Source of the DNA: Suilimivivens sp009774465
GTDB taxonomy: Bacteria > Bacillota > Clostridia > Lachnospirales > Lachnospiraceae
Assembly: GCA_947382645.1 (NCBI GenBank)
Contig: CANDAE010000011.1
Coordinates: 46,637-110,636 of the forward strand
Direction of reading: 5' to 3'
Length of the DNA: 64,000 bases
This document shows positions 18,481-26,734 of this stretch, one piece after another (position 1 is the first letter of the stretch; each line of letters begins with the position of its first letter). A model generated the notes under the pieces. It saw only the letters and a program-made list of their open reading frames with translations. It had not been told where the DNA came from and searched no databases. Made by a program: the position numbers and the translations under genes.

Positions 18481-18662
18481 TCTAATATCCCCCATATCTT
18501 GTATACTGTCAATAAAAGACAGGCATATTTAGTATTATACCGGGTACATAAAAATATGCAAGTATCCCTGGTTACAAAATCGGAAAAAATAATAGACAAA
18601 AATAAAAGGAAAAATTTGTGCAAAAAAGAAAGACGCAGAAAATTGCTGATTTTTATAAAAAT

Positions 18663-18689
18663 GCCTGCAGCATTTTATGTGCCGCAGGC
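18663..18689 (-). terminator. Rho-independent terminator of the hemerythrin-REC gene
   Basis: GCCTGCAG pairs with CCGCAGGC across an 11-base loop; on the minus strand the stem is followed by ATTTTTAT. It lies 22 bp past the stop of the 18711 gene. Confidence 0.75.
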
Positions 18690-18710
18690 GTATATAGATC
18701 TTTTTAAATG

Positions 18711-20060
18711 TTATTTCTTTGATTTTAAAAAGAAGTCGTCTATACTTTTTTTGATTTCTTCATCAGACATTGTCTTTAGCAGGTAGCCTTCCGGTTTCAG
18801 AGATATAACTTTTTTGATACTTTCCCGGTCTCCTTTGCCTGTTAAAAACATAACAGGAATATCTGCAATTTCTTTTTCCGAGCGAATCATTTCCAGTGCC
18901 TGTCTCCCGTCGCAAACGGGCATTTCGTAATCCAGCAAAACCAGATTGGGACGGTTTATGGTAATTTTCTGAATGGCGGACAAGCTGGAACTTGATTCGA
19001 TCAGATCATAGTCTGCTGACAGAAGTTTAACTATTCTGCTCCGCATAAACTCGGAATCATCTACCACAAGAACTTTAGGCTTTCGTTTGTCATTCTCTTC
19101 CATTTCCTTTACCAGATAATCGTTGACTGCACTCATGGCATTATGAGAGTTAATGGAAAGCTTTTCACGAATGGAGTCGGCGGCTGCGGCACAAAAAGCA
19201 AAATATCCTTCCCCTGCATCAAATAACAGGCTGCAGGAGAGCTGTTCTCTTTCGAAAGAATTTACAAGCTGCTCATGTGTCAAGAGACACTCTTTTTCCA
19301 TCTTTAAAAGGGCAATTGCAGGGAAGTTTTCCCTGATCTTTTCTAATAACTGGCGGCACAGATAACGGGTTACATTGATTACCATATCATCGACTCTGGG
19401 GTAGTCCGTGTTTAAAATTCTGCTTACGATTTTAAGCAGAAGCCTGTCTTCAAATATGAGAGTGACTTCCCATTTTTCTTTTTGTTCTCCCTTGTAAAAG
19501 AAGCGGCAGCAGATCATTTTTCCAAAATCTTCACCGGCGTATTGTTCACTGATCAGTTTTGCCTTTAAATGAAACATTTCCTGAATCAGTTGAAGGATGG
19601 CGGCCTCCAAAGCGTCGTTTTCCGCTTCATGTGAGATATTTTTCCATTTACTTTTTGTTTTTCCAACAATAGCCTGATCCTCTGTCTGGGTGTGGGCAAC
19701 TACCCACCCAATGCAGACAGCCAGAAAATGACGGATAGATTCAACAGAATACTGGGTTTCTTCCAGCTCAACTTCCAGAGCAGGCAGTGTCTCAAACCGG
19801 AAATTATCATGGAGGCGTTTATGTACTTCATAGTCTTCATAATGAATTGACTGCATATATGCTTCTTCGTGTTCGAAATGCTTTTCCGCATGATTTTTTA
19901 AATATTTAACGCCTTCCCGGCATACCCACTCACTTTTTTCTTCATTGTCGCTAAGCTGCAACAGCTTATTCATGGTCGAAAAAAGCTGTTTATGTTCCTT
20001 GTCAAGAAAATCCACACCGATTTTATAACGGTCATGCCATATAAATTGATTCTGGTTCAT
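18711..20060 (-). CDS. Bacteriohemerythrin fused to a response-regulator receiver domain
   Basis: A 449-residue three-part protein. Residues 1-135 are a bacteriohemerythrin with His/Glu iron ligands (IGVDFLDKEHKQLF, HAEKHFEHEEAYM, HKRLHDNF and later VAHTQTED). Residues about 150-315 are an uncharacterised middle region, perhaps CheX-like. Residues about 330-445 are a receiver with acidic pair VVDDSEF, phospho-acceptor Asp in LLDYEMP, Thr in FLTGKG and Lys in YLLKTM. Hemerythrins bind O2 at a diiron centre, so this may couple oxygen sensing to signalling. The start at 20060 follows AAGGAGAAGTGAC. No partner kinase adjoins it. Confidence 0.88.
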   Translation of the reverse strand: MNQNQFIWHDRYKIGVDFLDKEHKQLFSTMNKLLQLSDNEEKSEWVCREGVKYLKNHAEKHFEHEEAYMQSIHYEDYEVHKRLHDNFRFETLPALEVELEETQYSVESIRHFLAVCIGWVVAHTQTEDQAIVGKTKSKWKNISHEAENDALEAAILQLIQEMFHLKAKLISEQYAGEDFGKMICCRFFYKGEQKEKWEVTLIFEDRLLLKIVSRILNTDYPRVDDMVINVTRYLCRQLLEKIRENFPAIALLKMEKECLLTHEQLVNSFEREQLSCSLLFDAGEGYFAFCAAAADSIREKLSINSHNAMSAVNDYLVKEMEENDKRKPKVLVVDDSEFMRSRIVKLLSADYDLIESSSSLSAIQKITINRPNLVLLDYEMPVCDGRQALEMIRSEKEIADIPVMFLTGKGDRESIKKVISLKPEGYLLKTMSDEEIKKSIDDFFLKSKK

Positions 20061-20271
20061 GTCACTTCTCCTTATATTATAATTATTTCCAATAGTCAGG
20101 GACGCAATTATTATATCACCAAGAGATATTTTATACAAGAATCTTCCAAAAGAATGAAAGAAGCTGATTGTTTACTTTTATATGTATTTTTATCTGCAAT
20201 TCTTGTTTTTTAATAGATTATATGGTAATTTATTATTACACAAATAAAATTGACAATGAGGGGAGAAGGAA

Positions 20272-20877
20272 ATGGCAAGATTTGTAAAAGATCTGGTTTT
20301 AAACAAACCGGAGGAATTTGTAACTTTTGTAATGAATGATTATCTTCAGAAAAATCAGTTTTCCATGTCTGACTGGAAGGGAGAACCTGCTTACCGTGCA
20401 GGAGATGCCATGCTGGAAGGCTATAAGTATTTAAACTGGTCTTATGTAAATGGAACTCTGCATTTGGAGGCATGGCTTAAGGGAAATGGCGGAAAGGAAT
20501 GGGATCTGGATGGATTTGTAGCAGTTGCACAGAAGAAACCCTATAAAACAAGTCTGGAGCAGTTGTTCACCGCATTACAGCAGGATATTCCTGAAGGACA
20601 GAGCATGGAAGGTGCGGCAGTTCCTGTTAAGACTGTGGATAATACCGGTGCGGCTACAGCGGGACTTGTACTTGGTATCTTGAGTGTATTGTTTGTATGG
20701 AGCCCAATTATCAGTATTATTCTTGCGGCAGTAGGTATTTCAAGAGCAAGAATGGGAATCGGCTCCAGCAAGGCAGGTATGGCCAAAGCCGGAAAAATTC
20801 TCTGTATTATCGGTGCAATTGTGGCAGTAATTCTCTGGATTTTAAATATTGTTTTAACAGTAGGAATGCTGGTATAG
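20272..20877 (+). CDS. Small membrane protein with DUF4190-like C-terminus
   Basis: A 201-residue protein. The N-terminal 100 residues are soluble (ARFVKDLVLNKPEEFVTFVM, then WSYVNGTLHLEAWLKG); the C-terminal 75 residues hold two hydrophobic helices around ISRARMGIGSSKAGMAKAGK, the layout of DUF4190-type proteins. Function is unknown. RBS is GAGGGGAGAAGGAA. It is a single gene with its own terminator. Confidence 0.8.
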   Translation: MARFVKDLVLNKPEEFVTFVMNDYLQKNQFSMSDWKGEPAYRAGDAMLEGYKYLNWSYVNGTLHLEAWLKGNGGKEWDLDGFVAVAQKKPYKTSLEQLFTALQQDIPEGQSMEGAAVPVKTVDNTGAATAGLVLGILSVLFVWSPIISIILAAVGISRARMGIGSSKAGMAKAGKILCIIGAIVAVILWILNIVLTVGMLV

Positions 20878-20905
20878 GTTGACAAATCATATAAAGTGGA
20901 TACAT

Positions 20906-20940
20906 AAAAGCTGCAGGGAAAGCGTCCCCGCAGCTTTTTT
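20906..20940. terminator. Bidirectional terminator between the DUF4190-like gene and aldehyde dehydrogenase
   Basis: AAAAGCTGCAGGGA pairs with TCCCCGCAGCTTTTTT around AAGCG. T-rich tails on both strands allow it to end both convergent transcripts. Confidence 0.85.
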
Positions 20941-20971
20941 AGCGGTGGTGTGCCTGGAAGCACAGGTTTCT

Positions 20972-22351
20972 TTAATGCAGGAATTTTTTAAGCAGCGTCA
21001 TTTTTAAATTGCTGTAGGGTTGATAACGAACAGGAAGGTCCATCCAGGTTTTCTTATTCACAATGCTTCTGGTGTGGCTGAATTCTTCAAAACCGGCTTT
21101 GCCATGATAGCAGCCCATACCGCTTCTGCCTACGCCGCCAAAGGGCATGGTGCTGGAAGCAAGGTGAATGACAGTGTCGTTGATGCATCCGCCGCCGAAA
21201 TGACAGCAGGATAAAAGCTTTTTCCATAGGATGGTTTTTTCCGTAAAGACATAAAAAGCCAGCGGATGAGGATGACTTTCAATGAAATCCACCGCCTCTT
21301 GCAGAGATTTGTAAGTAAGAACAGGCAGCACGGGACCGAAGATTTCTTCGCTCATAACCGCATCTTTAATAGTTACATTTTTCATAACAGTGGGGGCGAT
21401 GCGGAGAGTGTCTTTGTCGTAATTTCCTCCGCAGACTAATTTTTCAGGATCGATTAAACCAAGGATTCTGTGAAAATGTTTTTCATTAATGATTTTTCCA
21501 TAGTCTGGATTTAAAAGAGGCTTGCTGCCGAACTGTCTTTCAATTTCCTTCCGGATAGCGGTAAGAAGCTTTTCCTGAATTGACTCATCACATAAAATAT
21601 AGTCAGGCGCCACACAGGTCTGGCCGCAGTTTAAAAATTTACCAAACACAATTCTTCTGGCTGCAAGCCTTATATTTGCAGACTTCTCCACTATGCAGGG
21701 GCTTTTTCCTCCCAGCTCCAGGGTAACAGGGGTTAAATACTCTGCCGCATGGCGTAAAACCTCCCGTCCTACCTTTTCTCCTCCGGTAAAAAATATCTTG
21801 TCAAAACGCTGGTTTAAAAGAGCCTGATTTTCATTTCGTCCGCCAGTCACCACAGCTACATATTCGGAAGAAAAGCATTCGTTTAACAAAGTCTGTAAGA
21901 CTGCAGACACAGAAGGTGCATAAGCACTGGGTTTCACAATGGCAGTGTTGCCGGCTGATAATGCATCAATTAATGGTTCCAAAGTCAAAAGCACAGGATA
22001 ATTCCAGGGGCTCATGATCAGCACGGTTCCATAAGGGGATGGGGAACGAAAGCTTCGGGCGGCAAACTGGGAAAGGGGTGTGGAAACGGACTTTTCACGC
22101 ATCAGAGCTTTTAAGTGCCGCTGCATCCAGCCAAGTTCGGAGAGTGTCAGGCCGACTTCACACATATAACTTTCCGTTTCACTTTTTCCCAGGTCTTTTT
22201 TCAGTGCCAGAAATAAATCTTTTTCATGCCGCAGTATAGCGGACTTTAGTGAAGCAAGCGACTTTTGACGGTATTTAAAAGACTTTGTAATGCCTGATGC
22301 ATAAAATTTACGCTGTCTGGTAATAAGTTCCTGCAATTGTTTTTCATTCAT
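20972..22351 (-). CDS. NAD(P)-dependent aldehyde dehydrogenase
   Basis: An approximately 459-residue class 3-type aldehyde dehydrogenase. Visible motifs are MSPWNYPVLL, AIVKPSAYAPSVSA, the NAD-site FFTGGEKVGREV, catalytic Glu in LELGGKSPC and catalytic Cys in NCGQTCVAPDY. It oxidises or reduces an aliphatic or aromatic aldehyde; the substrate is unknown. A C-terminal hydrophobic extension is short. Start codons at 22351 and 22363 are both possible; AAAGGA sits 1 base before the upstream ATG, which favours 22351. Confidence 0.92.
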   Translation of the reverse strand: MNEKQLQELITRQRKFYASGITKSFKYRQKSLASLKSAILRHEKDLFLALKKDLGKSETESYMCEVGLTLSELGWMQRHLKALMREKSVSTPLSQFAARSFRSPSPYGTVLIMSPWNYPVLLTLEPLIDALSAGNTAIVKPSAYAPSVSAVLQTLLNECFSSEYVAVVTGGRNENQALLNQRFDKIFFTGGEKVGREVLRHAAEYLTPVTLELGGKSPCIVEKSANIRLAARRIVFGKFLNCGQTCVAPDYILCDESIQEKLLTAIRKEIERQFGSKPLLNPDYGKIINEKHFHRILGLIDPEKLVCGGNYDKDTLRIAPTVMKNVTIKDAVMSEEIFGPVLPVLTYKSLQEAVDFIESHPHPLAFYVFTEKTILWKKLLSCCHFGGGCINDTVIHLASSTMPFGGVGRSGMGCYHGKAGFEEFSHTRSIVNKKTWMDLPVRYQPYSNLKMTLLKKFLH

Positions 22352-22515
22352 ATTTATATCCATTCCTTTCGTTCCAATTTTAAATAATCTGAAATCTGTA
22401 ATTGTATTTTACCCCATAAAAAGGAAACGGAATACAAAAATATCTGTTTTTTGTACTTTGATGTATTACGCATAGCCGGTATGATGGAAAGAAAAAGAAA
22501 GTTGGTAGATTGGAA

Positions 22516-23238
22516 ATGATAAGAATCGGAGTATGTGATGACGTTCCATGTTTTGTGGAAACCCTGGCGCATTTTGTTATGGATTGGGCCAGAAAGCGGA
22601 AAATTAATGTAAAGCTGGAAAAATTTAAAAGTGGAGAAGAAGTGCTTTTAAATTTAGAGACAAAAGGTGACTTTGCAGCAGTATTTATGGATATTGAGCT
22701 GGATGGAATAAACGGAATGGAAACAGCCTTAAAGCTGCGGAAGGCAGACCGGTTTGTGAGTATTGTGTTTGTGTCCGGGCATGAGCAGTATTTTAAAAAG
22801 CTGTTTCAGGTATATCCTTTTCAGTTTGTGGAGAAGCCAATTGCAGAACAGAAAATTTATGAAGTGATGGATAAGGTCGCCAGGGAACAGGCTTTATATA
22901 ATGAAAGCTTTTACTTTCAATATAAATGGGTTACTTTTCACATTAACTTAAAACAGGTGCTGTACTTTGCAAGTGAAAGACGCGTGGTCAGGATTTTAAT
23001 GGAAGATGGAAGAGAACATATTTTTTATGAAAAACTGGATGAACTGGAAGAGCGGCTGGCCGAATACAATCATCAATTTATAAGAATTCACAAATCATAT
23101 CTGGTAAATAAAAGGCAGATTGAGCAGTATCGGTATAAAAACATTGTAATGAGAAATGGAGATATTTTGGCTGTCAGCAGGGAAAAAAGAGATTTCATTG
23201 GAAAGCATCATATGGAATTGCTGGCAGAAAGGTGCTAA
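22516..23238 (+). CDS. LytTR response regulator (AgrA/ComE type)
   Basis: An approximately 240-residue regulator. The N-terminal receiver has acidic pair VCDDVP, phospho-acceptor Asp in FMDIELDGING and Lys in FVEKPI. The C-terminal LytTR DNA-binding domain covers about residues 135-240, with FIRIHKSYLVNKRQIEQY. Members of this class control peptide-quorum or polysaccharide genes. The likely partner kinase is at 23987. ATG at 22516 and TTG at 22510 are both possible starts. A terminator-like hairpin follows at 23356. Confidence 0.92.
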   Translation: MIRIGVCDDVPCFVETLAHFVMDWARKRKINVKLEKFKSGEEVLLNLETKGDFAAVFMDIELDGINGMETALKLRKADRFVSIVFVSGHEQYFKKLFQVYPFQFVEKPIAEQKIYEVMDKVAREQALYNESFYFQYKWVTFHINLKQVLYFASERRVVRILMEDGREHIFYEKLDELEERLAEYNHQFIRIHKSYLVNKRQIEQYRYKNIVMRNGDILAVSREKRDFIGKHHMELLAERC

Positions 23239-23355
23239 TTATTACATTATCAGTGCTTATTTTTACAAAACCCGTCAGAAAGGGAGATTTTTTTTATAAT
23301 GAAAAAGGAGTTGGAGATGACACATCTTAAATCATTTCTTACAGGCATTTCTTTT

Positions 23356-23384
23356 AACAGGCAGGAATTCATTTCCTGCCTGTT
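23356..23384 (+). terminator. Hairpin after the LytTR response regulator
   Basis: AACAGGCAGGAA pairs almost perfectly with TTCCTGCCTGTT around a 5-base loop. There is only a weak T run (ATCTTA), so it may act as an attenuator or mRNA stabiliser instead. Confidence 0.55.
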
Positions 23385-23553
23385 ATCTTATGTACACAAG
23401 TGCATGTTTTATGGAAGAAATAATTCAAATTTTTTTGTAAATTATAACTGTAGGAATAAAATATTTCCACAGTTGATTTTCGAAACAGATTTCTTCTTAT
23501 AAAATATTGTCTTAGTTACACGTATAGTAAACGTAACTATAGAATATGGGGGT

Positions 23554-23928
23554 ATGCAGGTGAAGGTGGATTATCGTGACCTGGGGATCAGAATCAGAAA
23601 AAGAAGAGAAGAATTAAATATACCTCAGGCAGAGCTTGCATCCAGAGCCGGTCTTTCGGTTCAGCATATCAGTAATGTGGAGAATGCAAAAAGCAGGGTT
23701 GGGTTAGAAAAATTAGTAAATATTGCCAATGCCCTTAACTGCTCTGTGGACCAGCTTTTATGCGGAAGCCTCCGGGTGGGAGGGCGGGCAGTATATCATG
23801 ATGAAATTGCTTCAATTATTGAAGACTTTACTGACACGGAAATCCAGGTGCTTCCTGAATTTTTGAGAAATTATAATTATATTTATAAGCTGTTAAAAAA
23901 CAAGATAGAAACAGACAAGCAGGCATGA
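23554..23928 (+). CDS. XRE-family transcriptional regulator
   Basis: A 124-residue protein. An HTH_3 domain occupies residues about 8-65 (GIRIRKRREELNIPQAELAS, then SVQHISNVENAKSRVGLEKL), with a 55-residue C-terminal helical segment. It sits between the response regulator and the sensor kinase and is followed by a strong terminator. This suggests independent transcription and a role in controlling the locus, perhaps the exopolysaccharide genes. Confidence 0.88.
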   Translation: MQVKVDYRDLGIRIRKRREELNIPQAELASRAGLSVQHISNVENAKSRVGLEKLVNIANALNCSVDQLLCGSLRVGGRAVYHDEIASIIEDFTDTEIQVLPEFLRNYNYIYKLLKNKIETDKQA

Positions 23929-23936
23929 GGTGATAC

Positions 23937-23968
23937 AACCGGCGGAACTATAGTTCCGCCGGTTTTGC
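23937..23968 (+). terminator. Perfect 28-bp palindromic terminator after the XRE gene
   Basis: The 28 bp at 23937-23964 are a perfect palindrome (left arm AACCGGCGGAACTA), followed by TTTTG. Confidence 0.85.
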
Positions 23969-23986
23969 ATTGTCAGAGGTATCAGA

Positions 23987-24883
23987 TTGAAAGAAAAGCA
24001 TTTATTGAAGTGGAAAGAAAAAGGCAGGGGCAAAATAGCAGAATGGGCAGCAGCTATGTCTGTAACGATTGGGAGCATTATCATCTGTATTTTCTGTTGT
24101 GTGACCTGGGGCAGCAATGGCAGGCTGATCAGAGAAGTGCAGATTATTGTAACACCGGTTTTAATAACGATTAATTTATCAGCCTACTACCTGCATTACC
24201 GAATAAGAGTTTATGATTTGGCGGACAGGGAAAATAAAATTTTAAAGCAGCAAAGTGAATATGTCCGTATTAGCTATGAAGAATATGAAAGTCAGTGGAG
24301 CAATTTAAGCAAAATACGTCATGACTTGAAAAACAGTTGTGTTTTGGAGATGGATTATCTGGAAAAAGGGCGGTATGATCTTTTGATGGCTCATTATCAA
24401 AAACAGGTTGGAGAGGTTGTAAACAGGGAAAAATTTATTTATACGGGGAATATCGGAATTGATTCTATTGTCAATTTTAAACTGGACGCAGCAAAGAAAA
24501 TGCAGATAGCAGTGGAAAAAACGGTGCAGATTACGGATCAGGTGTTTATTGACCATGTTGATCTTAATATATTAATAGGAAATCTGATGGATAATGCAAT
24601 GGAAGCAGCAGGCAGCATGGATACTGGTAAAAGAAAAATAAGTCTGGTGATAAGAACAGATAAAACTGCATTTTTTCTGGAAATTAATAACAGCTTTAAG
24701 GGAGAGAGATTCAGAAACGAGAAGGGGGAATTTTTGACCAGCAAGAGAGAAAAAATGAATCATGGAATTGGGCTTAAGTCTGTGGAAGGCATAGTAAAAA
24801 AGTATGACGGACAGATGGCGGTTTCTACTCAAAAAAGTGAATTTTGTATTAAAGTGCTTATTTACATGGATTCTCAATTGTGA
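23987..24883 (+). CDS. GHKL-type sensor histidine kinase (AgrC/ComD-like)
   Basis: A 298-residue kinase with two N-terminal membrane helices (about residues 22-42 and 50-68), far fewer than the 6-7 of true AgrC peptide sensors. The phosphoacceptor region is IRHDLKNS (His about 106), the N box is NLMDNAMEAA and the G box HGIGLKSVEG. It is the probable partner of the LytTR regulator at 22516. Translation probably starts at TTG after GAGGTATCAGA. No short cyclic-peptide precursor or AgrB-like protease is visible nearby, so its stimulus is unknown. Confidence 0.88.
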   Translation: MKEKHLLKWKEKGRGKIAEWAAAMSVTIGSIIICIFCCVTWGSNGRLIREVQIIVTPVLITINLSAYYLHYRIRVYDLADRENKILKQQSEYVRISYEEYESQWSNLSKIRHDLKNSCVLEMDYLEKGRYDLLMAHYQKQVGEVVNREKFIYTGNIGIDSIVNFKLDAAKKMQIAVEKTVQITDQVFIDHVDLNILIGNLMDNAMEAAGSMDTGKRKISLVIRTDKTAFFLEINNSFKGERFRNEKGEFLTSKREKMNHGIGLKSVEGIVKKYDGQMAVSTQKSEFCIKVLIYMDSQL

Positions 24884-24983
24884 TATTTTTTTTTGTGTGA
24901 TAGAATAATAAGGTAATATAGGGGAAGTTTGGAAAATGTGAAGATATTGACAGTTGGTGCTGCAGGCAGCACGGGAGAGGCGT

Positions 24984-25913
24984 ATGAAATTACTCAGTGC
25001 AATAGTTCCCTGTTTTAATGAGGAAGAAAACGTTGCAGACTTTTATCATGAGTTTATAAAAAACGAAGATTTTTTTAAGGAAAAAGAGGTGGAGCTGGAA
25101 GTCTGGTATGTTGATGATGGTTCTAAAGATGGTACTGCTTCTGAAGTAAAAAAGCTGATTCAAAAAGATAAACGCGTACATCTGCTTTCTTTTTCACGAA
25201 ACTTTGGGAAAGAAGCAGCTATTTATGCGGGACTTGAAAAGGCAAATGGAGATTATGTGGTATTTTTGGATGCAGATTTACAGGATCCTCCGGCGCTTTT
25301 ACCGGAAATGTTTGGCTTCTTGGAAGAAGGATATGACTCTGTGGCAACCAGACGGGTTACCCGTAAGGGAGAACCGCCCATCCGTTCTTTTTTTGCCAGA
25401 ATGTTCTACAGGCTTATGAGGAAAATATCCAGGACTGAGATTATGGACGGGGCGAGAGATTACCGTCTGATGACCAGGCAGGTAGTGGATTCCATCCTTT
25501 CCATACAGGAATATAACCGGTTCAGCAAAGGAATCTTTGGCTGGGTGGGATTCGAAACCAAGTGGCTTGAATTTGAAAATATAGAACGGAAAAAGGGAGA
25601 AACCAAATGGTCTTTCTGGAAACTGTTTCTTTATTCCCTTGACGGGATTACGGCCTTTTCCACAGCGCCCCTTGGATTTGCAGCTTTTATGGGCGTGCTT
25701 TTCTGCATTGCGGCATTTGTGCTTATTATTTTTACAATTATCAGAAAAGCAGTCTTTGGAGATCCAACCTCCGGCTGGCCTTCTCTGGTCTGTATTATTT
25801 CCCTGATCAGCGGCGTACAGCTTTTTTGTCTGGGAATTGTGGGGCAATATCTGGCAAAGACGTATATGGAGGTTAAAAGAAGGCCAATCTATCTTGTGAA
25901 AGAGGAAATATAA
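24984..25913 (+). CDS. GtrB/DPM1-like membrane glycosyltransferase (GT2)
   Basis: A 309-residue GT2 enzyme. It has the nucleotide-sugar motifs IVPCFNEEENV and VDDGSKDGT, the metal motif DADLQDPP, and two C-terminal membrane helices (about residues 232-255 and 268-292). This is the architecture of bactoprenyl-phosphate glucosyltransferases, which flip-side donors for GT-C enzymes use. The start at 24984 follows GGGAGAGGCGT; an upstream TTG is less likely. It opens the exopolysaccharide operon, and the GT39-like protein at its end could use its lipid-linked product. Confidence 0.92.
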   Translation: MKLLSAIVPCFNEEENVADFYHEFIKNEDFFKEKEVELEVWYVDDGSKDGTASEVKKLIQKDKRVHLLSFSRNFGKEAAIYAGLEKANGDYVVFLDADLQDPPALLPEMFGFLEEGYDSVATRRVTRKGEPPIRSFFARMFYRLMRKISRTEIMDGARDYRLMTRQVVDSILSIQEYNRFSKGIFGWVGFETKWLEFENIERKKGETKWSFWKLFLYSLDGITAFSTAPLGFAAFMGVLFCIAAFVLIIFTIIRKAVFGDPTSGWPSLVCIISLISGVQLFCLGIVGQYLAKTYMEVKRRPIYLVKEEI

Positions 25914-26681
25914 ATGAACCGGTTGGAGGAACTTGTCAGCATCATTGTGCCGGTGTATAATGCCGGTGCCTATATAGAAGAAACAGTAAATTCAGTACGT
26001 GCCCAGACCTGTACCTGCTGGGAATTAATTCTGGTGGACGATCATTCAAAGGATGATACTTTGTCAGTGATCAAAAAATATCTGGCCGTTATCCGTGATG
26101 AGAGAATCCGGCTGATTGAAAAAAAGACAAATGAGGGCGCAGCAGCCGCCAGAAATACGGGAATAGATGCTGCAAAGGGAAGATATATTGCCTTTCTTGA
26201 TGCAGATGATTTATGGATGCCGGACAAGCTGGAAAAAGAACTTGCATTTATGAAAGAAAAGCAGGCGGCATTTGTATTTACCGCCTATGAATTTGGTGAT
26301 GAAAATGCCCGGGGCACCGGAAAAGTTGTGCATGTACCTAAAGAACTTACTTACCAGAAAGCTCTTTCCAGAACAGTGATTTTTACAACGACAGTTCTCT
26401 TTGACAGCCGGAAAACAGGCAGGGATCTTATTAAAATGCCAATGGTGAAAAGTGAGGATACTGCCACCTGGTGGAAAGTATTAAAATCCGGCCTTACCGC
26501 CTATGGGCTTGATGAAGTGCTGGCAATCTACAGAAGGCCGGCCGCTTCCTTGTCCTCCAATAAACTGGAGGCTGTCAGAAGAATATGGAATTTGTACAGA
26601 AGAGAAGAAAAACTTTCTTTACCGTACAGTTGTTATAATTTGTTTTTCTGGGCAGTTCGTGCTACGCTGCGAAGGCTCTGA
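25914..26681 (+). CDS. GT2-family glycosyltransferase
   Basis: A 255-residue soluble GT2 enzyme. GT-A fold motifs are SIIVPVYNAGAYIEET, LVDDHSKDDT and FLDADDLWMPDKLE (DxD). The C-terminus is short and basic. It probably adds one sugar during assembly of the lipid-linked repeat unit on the inner face of the membrane. Its ATG directly follows the previous stop. Confidence 0.92.
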   Translation: MNRLEELVSIIVPVYNAGAYIEETVNSVRAQTCTCWELILVDDHSKDDTLSVIKKYLAVIRDERIRLIEKKTNEGAAAARNTGIDAAKGRYIAFLDADDLWMPDKLEKELAFMKEKQAAFVFTAYEFGDENARGTGKVVHVPKELTYQKALSRTVIFTTTVLFDSRKTGRDLIKMPMVKSEDTATWWKVLKSGLTAYGLDEVLAIYRRPAASLSSNKLEAVRRIWNLYRREEKLSLPYSCYNLFFWAVRATLRRL

Positions 26682-26734
26682 AAGCATGATTGATACAATA
26701 CCGCTGAAAAATTGTGGTATATGTGGAGGTTAAA

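Noticed and set aside
23299..23502. 67-codon ORF after the LytTR regulator, considered as a signal peptide precursor
   Set aside because: It contains the hairpin at 23356-23384 and has no cyclic-peptide-type core. No processing-enzyme gene is near.
25299..25847. 182-codon antisense ORF inside the GtrB-like gene
   Set aside because: Mirror of a clearly conserved gene; basic low-quality composition.
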